Positions 47,612-51,192 of a stretch of DNA of 51,192 bases are shown here, piece by piece (position 1 is the stretch's first letter; the number at the start of each line of letters is the position of its first letter). Source of the stretch: Hondaea fermentalgiana (taxonomy: Eukaryota > Sar > Bigyra > Thraustochytrida > Thraustochytriidae); assembly GCA_014084085.1 (NCBI GenBank), contig NPFB01000011.1, positions 1 through 51,192 on the forward strand, read 5' to 3'. Position numbers and translations under genes: made by a program. Below the pieces are notes generated by a model. That model saw nothing but the letters and a program-made list of their open reading frames with translations, had not been told where the DNA came from and did not search any database.

Positions 47612-47780
47612 GAGAGCGCCGCGCGAAGCTCGGCCTTCTCCCGACGCCTGCGTCTGGGCTTGCGTCCGACGCCGACGCGCGCGCCGACCACGCTCGCGTG
47701 CGTCGCCCCGCGCTTGGAAAGAGCGCGCAAGTTGGTCGGCGGCTCCCTGGCCGTGAGAGGGAGCGAGGGCATCGGAGCAA

Positions 47781-47975
47781 GCCTCGCGTCCCCAAAGGAG
47801 GCGGAGAAGTTGCCGGAGGCGTGGAGCATGCTTTCTTTCAGCCGTCCGCGCGGCCATGTGCCGACCACGCTGGTGCGCCACGAGCAATGGGGTGAATTCA
47901 GATGCGTCGGCAGCTGCAGCTGCAGCGTTCAAGTCAATCCATCCCTGGAGGCCCAGCAAGGCATGAATTTGCAAA
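47781..47975 (-). pseudogene. Partial duplicate of the CCCH-ankyrin gene tail
   Basis: About 195 bases align with 48377-48578, inside the CCCH-ankyrin gene, at a spacing of about 600 bases. Shared blocks include CCCCAAAGGAG, TCCGCGCGG, ATGTGCC.ACCACGCTGG and CGCCACGAGCAA. On the minus strand the copy reads IDLNAAA..DASEFTPLLVAHQRGRHMAART, against IDLNAADASGFTPLLVARQRGWHITART in the gene. It has no start, zinc fingers or proper continuation, and small indels change the frame. It looks like a decaying partial tandem duplicate, lying downstream of the gene. Confidence 0.78.
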
Positions 47976-48050
47976 GTCCGGAGTCGGGGCGCTCACAAGC
48001 GCCTGTCGAAAATATCTTTTCCTTAAAACTTTTGAGCGCTGGTCAGAATC

Positions 48051-48135
48051 CTAGCCACGTTGTGCATAAGCAAGAGATGACGCAGACTCTTGACCCGCGG
48101 CGAATTGCTGCCCATACGCGTGCTGATAATATTGT

Positions 48136-48188
<53 letters not shown>

Positions 48189-50987
48189 CTGCTGCTGCTT
48201 CCCCTGCGGCTGTTCTGGCTGTTGGAGCCTGGAATACGAGAACTGCGAACCGGGGAGCAACGAACTGCCTAGGGGCTGAGCAAAACCAGGAGGAGGTGGC
48301 GAATCAGGGCCGCTAGCCAGGTCGTTCGATGACGAAGACACCGATGGCAAGGAAAGGCCAAAGCCTGGGGGACCACCCTCACGCCCCAAAGGAGACGTGG
48401 AAGTCGACGGAGGTGCCTCTCCGTTGAGCATGCCTTCAATCGTCCGCGCGGTTATGTGCCAACCACGCTGGCGCGCCACGAGCAACGGAGTAAATCCAGA
48501 AGCATCAGCAGCATTCAAGTCAATCTCTTGAGGTCCGACGTAACTCAATAAGGCGTCTGCGCAGTCCGGGGACGGCGCACTCACTAGTGCGTGCAGCAGC
48601 GGGGTCCGGCCCAGATTGTCAGCAAGATTGACAGCAGGTTTTGGCGTCTCCAAAAGCGCCAAGAGAACCCCGAGGTGACCAAACTTCGCCGCTAATGACA
48701 GTGGCGTCTCTCCGTTGGCATTACGAGCATTTACGCGCGTCTCTTGGACCAGAAGCTCGCGAACAAGCCTATCAAAGCCACGCTCCGCGGCGGCAGCTAA
48801 TACGGTATTTCCTCTCTCGTCAACAAGGCTGCGATTCACCACCGGCTGACTTGCCAAATACGATGAGCATTGCATCGCTTTGAACTGAATAGCTTTGTGC
48901 AACAAACCGGTGCCTTCATTCACAGAGGCACCTGCCTGCAATAGAGCCTTGAGCGCGTGGAGATTGTCTCCACGCAGCGCAAGCAGCAGCGGGGTTTGAC
49001 CCGCCAGATTCCTCAGGTTCACAGTCTGAACGCTGGCCAAAGCGGGTATCAGGTCCACCATACCCATTTCGATCGCGTACGAGAGCGCCGAATTCCCCTC
49101 CGCGTCAGTGACTTGCGCTCCCATATTGCTGGAAGCAAGCACGTCCAGAATTGCGGCCCTCATTGACTCATCAAGCCCTTGCATCGGTGATATGAGCTGC
49201 AGCACGCGCGTAGTCGAAAACTGCACACGCGCAGGATCGACACTTGTGCCTGTCAAAGATGACGCTGATGGTAGCCCCGAGGTAGGGGTCGTGGAAAAGC
49301 CCCCCGCGCGAAGGCCATTGCCAAAGGGATCTGCCGACATCAGACTTCCACGTTGCGAGAAAAGGTGTGGCTGGATGAGCGGCGATGGGTCCATATGCGG
49401 CGACGGCGTCAACGCTGGGGATGGTGCTTGCGTCGGCGGCTGCGTGGACGATTCAGAAGGCGCCACGGAAGAGACCTCATCCGTGGGAGCAGGAGGTAAG
49501 CCCGGAGGAGGTGTACCTTCTGCTCTGACTTTCTCTTGCTCCTGTTCCAGCTCCTCCCCTTGACTCTGTTCCGATTTTTGAATTACTTCTTGCTCTTGCA
49601 CTTGCGCTTGCTCATTATCTTGTACCTGCTCTTCCTCGGCGCTCTGCTGCTCCTGCTGCTGTTGCTGCTGCGGCGGCGGCAACGGAGGAGGAGGGCTCTC
49701 AGGTGCACGAGGCAAGGCATGGGGCGCGTCGGTGGAAAGTGTCATCTTCTCGGCGATTTCCAAAGGAAGATTATTCTTGTCTTCAAGCTCTTGCTCCTTG
49801 GAGAACTGCTTCGAATACTTCTTTGTCGATGCAAACAGCGCCGTAGGCGAATCAGGTGAGGCAAAGCTTTGGCTTGGATACTCAAAGCCTTGCATCGTGT
49901 CGTCCGCCCCAGTAGTTAATATGCTAAGAGACTTGGCCCCTTTGGCTGCAAAAGATTTATCCCCCGTGGATGAATCCTCGCCCCTGCTTGCATCTGCCGC
50001 AACATTCTGCGGCGTTGCAACCATGCCTTCGGGAGCCAGCGATGACCAGTTATCTTCCCCCGGCGTAGCCGTGGACGCGCTCATAGGAGGCATACCAAAC
50101 GAGCCTGATGACGGAACCGCTGCAAAACTCTTCATCACATTGTCCCTATCTCCAGGCACAGCTGTTGAGGAAGAAGACGAAAAGGTAGGCGCCACCAGCA
50201 CTGAAGATGACATTGAGGAAGATGACGATGACGATGACGACGACGAAGAAGACGAAGATGAAGACAAGGTAGGTGCCAATAGAGAAGATGAAGGAGCATC
50301 AGCTGAGGTTGCTGCGGCAAAGCCACCCGCATTCGCCAGCGCCTTATCCCGGAAGGAGGAAGATGCTGACGCGAGGGCGGACGTTGCCGCCGAAGGCTGC
50401 TGGACCGAGGAAAAGTCCGGAGGAGCCGAAAATTTCTCGGCCACCTCCGCATTTTGCGCAGCCCAGGCGGCTTCGTTGGCTTGGGCAACCTTTGACTTGG
50501 GGCGAACCTCTGGCACAAAGGGTTCCATCGCCTCGGAGCGAAAGAACAGCTCATGTCGCAGCTTGGGCGTAAGAATATCTTCGTCATGCATAAAGGCACA
50601 GAATTTACCGCGGTCGCACTTTGTACGATGTTTGCAAGGCCTCGTCTTGTAAGTGCGCGGGTGATACATGGTCTCATGATTATTGTGTGAGAATTTGCAT
50701 TTGCGGCCCTCGGGGCAGTTTCTGTCGTGCGGGAACTTGTGTGGACACATTTCGCGGGAGTACGCGGCCTTCCCGTCTGCGTCGTAGAGCGGCCGCCGCA
50801 GCTCCTGCTCGGTGTGGGCGTCGAAGCACTTTTTCTCCTTGCAGCTGCCTTCCTTGCACAGTTGCGTCTTGTAGTCGTTCACCATCTTCAGATACAGCCC
50901 CTTGAGCTCATTCTCCGAGAGCCCCTGGGGCTTGGCCGCCTGCCTCTTCTTCGCGCCGCGCCGCTGCACGCGCACGAAGTCCGTCAT
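48051..50987 (-). CDS. CCCH zinc-finger and ankyrin-repeat protein
   Basis: Probably a cytoplasmic RNA-binding regulator of mRNA turnover or translation. The product has 978 residues from the ATG at 50987. Three CCCH fingers lie at the N-terminus: C44-C49-C54-H58, C81-C91-C97-H101 and C118-C124-C130-H134. The spacing C-x5-C-x5-C-x3-H in the third is typical. A long Ser/Ala/Pro-rich disordered region follows (about 180-600), with a Ser run (coded at about 50218-50264) and Gln/Glu runs. Ankyrin repeats cover about 645-875, for example NSALSYAIEMGMVDLIPALA, GQTPLLLALRGDNLHALKALLQAGA, GETPLSLAAKFGHLGVLLALL and SGFTPLLVARQRGWHITART. The C-terminus is a long poly-Gln tract ending YAQRG. The domain set recalls plant TZF-ankyrin proteins, but with the order reversed. 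Its ankyrin tail is partly duplicated nearby. Confidence 0.92.
48118..48200 (-). repeat. CAG/CAA repeat encoding poly-Gln
   Basis: Mixed CAG and CAA codons (CTG/TTG on the plus strand) encode about 25 Gln residues near the C-terminus of the CCCH-ankyrin protein. The mixed codons suggest the tract is not a simple recent expansion. Confidence 0.9.
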
Positions 50988-51192
50988 CCTCGCGGCGCGG
51001 CCCTCGCCGCAGCCGCGGTCGTCCGTTCGTTACCTCGCTGGCAGGCAGGCAGGCAGGCAGGCGCCGCTCGCCAATCGCGATCGCTGCCTCGCTCTCGCCG
51101 CGGCCTACCCCGCTCTCGCCGCGGGGCCGGAAGCCGCCGCCCGGGAGGCTCCGCTCCGCGCGCGCGCACGCGCCCTCCGCGCCGCCCGCCGC
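50988..51192. other. Upstream region of the CCCH-ankyrin gene
   Basis: Extremely GC-rich DNA with a (GGCA)n run at about 51041-51060. It probably contains the 5' leader or promoter. No gene is seen before the window ends. Confidence 0.5.

Overview
The window is a nuclear chromosome segment of a eukaryotic microbe. It has long, mostly intronless GC-rich genes separated by several hundred bases, a few GT-AG introns, many short microsatellites, and cytosolic ribosomal, retromer, mitochondrial-import, peroxisomal and probable ciliary proteins. This mix resembles a stramenopile of the thraustochytrid type (Labyrinthulomycetes). That placement is an inference from gene content and style, not from a marker search. 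About 21 protein genes are supported, and three or four more are doubtful.

Layout: 1-5363 holds no convincing gene and is a GC-rich, microsatellite-rich stretch. Next come VPS29 (minus, four exons), a doubtful degraded gene, a G-rich minisatellite, ribosomal protein eS25 (plus, ATG-only first exon), an HSL-type alpha/beta hydrolase (plus), acyl-protein thioesterase (minus), TIM14/PAM18 (plus), an EF-hand-like protein (plus), an FKBP isomerase (minus) and a 716-residue acidic protein of unknown function (plus). A divergent pair follows: a coiled-coil TPH-like protein (minus) and a leucine-rich-repeat protein (plus). After a small unknown minus gene there is a lower-GC island at about 25.0-28.3 kb. 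It holds gene fragments and a predicted nuclease-kinase fusion interrupted by a 100-N assembly gap. The right part carries an AcuI/YhdH-type reductase with a probable mitochondrial presequence, kaptin (KPTN), an acyl-CoA oxidase ending in the peroxisomal signal AKL, an unknown 355-residue protein, a protein with four p27/ZNRD2-like repeats, a ChaC gamma-glutamylcyclotransferase, a ROCO GTPase with a C-terminal TIR domain, an unknown coiled-coil protein, and a CCCH zinc-finger/ankyrin protein with a partial duplicate of its ankyrin tail beside it.

The genes do not form a pathway cluster; most are housekeeping genes. Loose functional links are visible: KPTN and the ROCO GTPase are signalling proteins; acyl-CoA oxidase and the predicted acryloyl-CoA reductase both handle acyl-CoA substrates; and the TPH-like protein and perhaps the EF-hand-like protein may serve cilia. 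The most unusual loci are the Roc-COR-TIR protein (42506-45445), the REase-coiled-coil-kinase gene (26274-28236), the four-repeat p27-like protein and the highly acidic kaptin. Starts were placed on ATG codons. Long open frames antisense to the genes were treated as shadows of GC-rich codon use.
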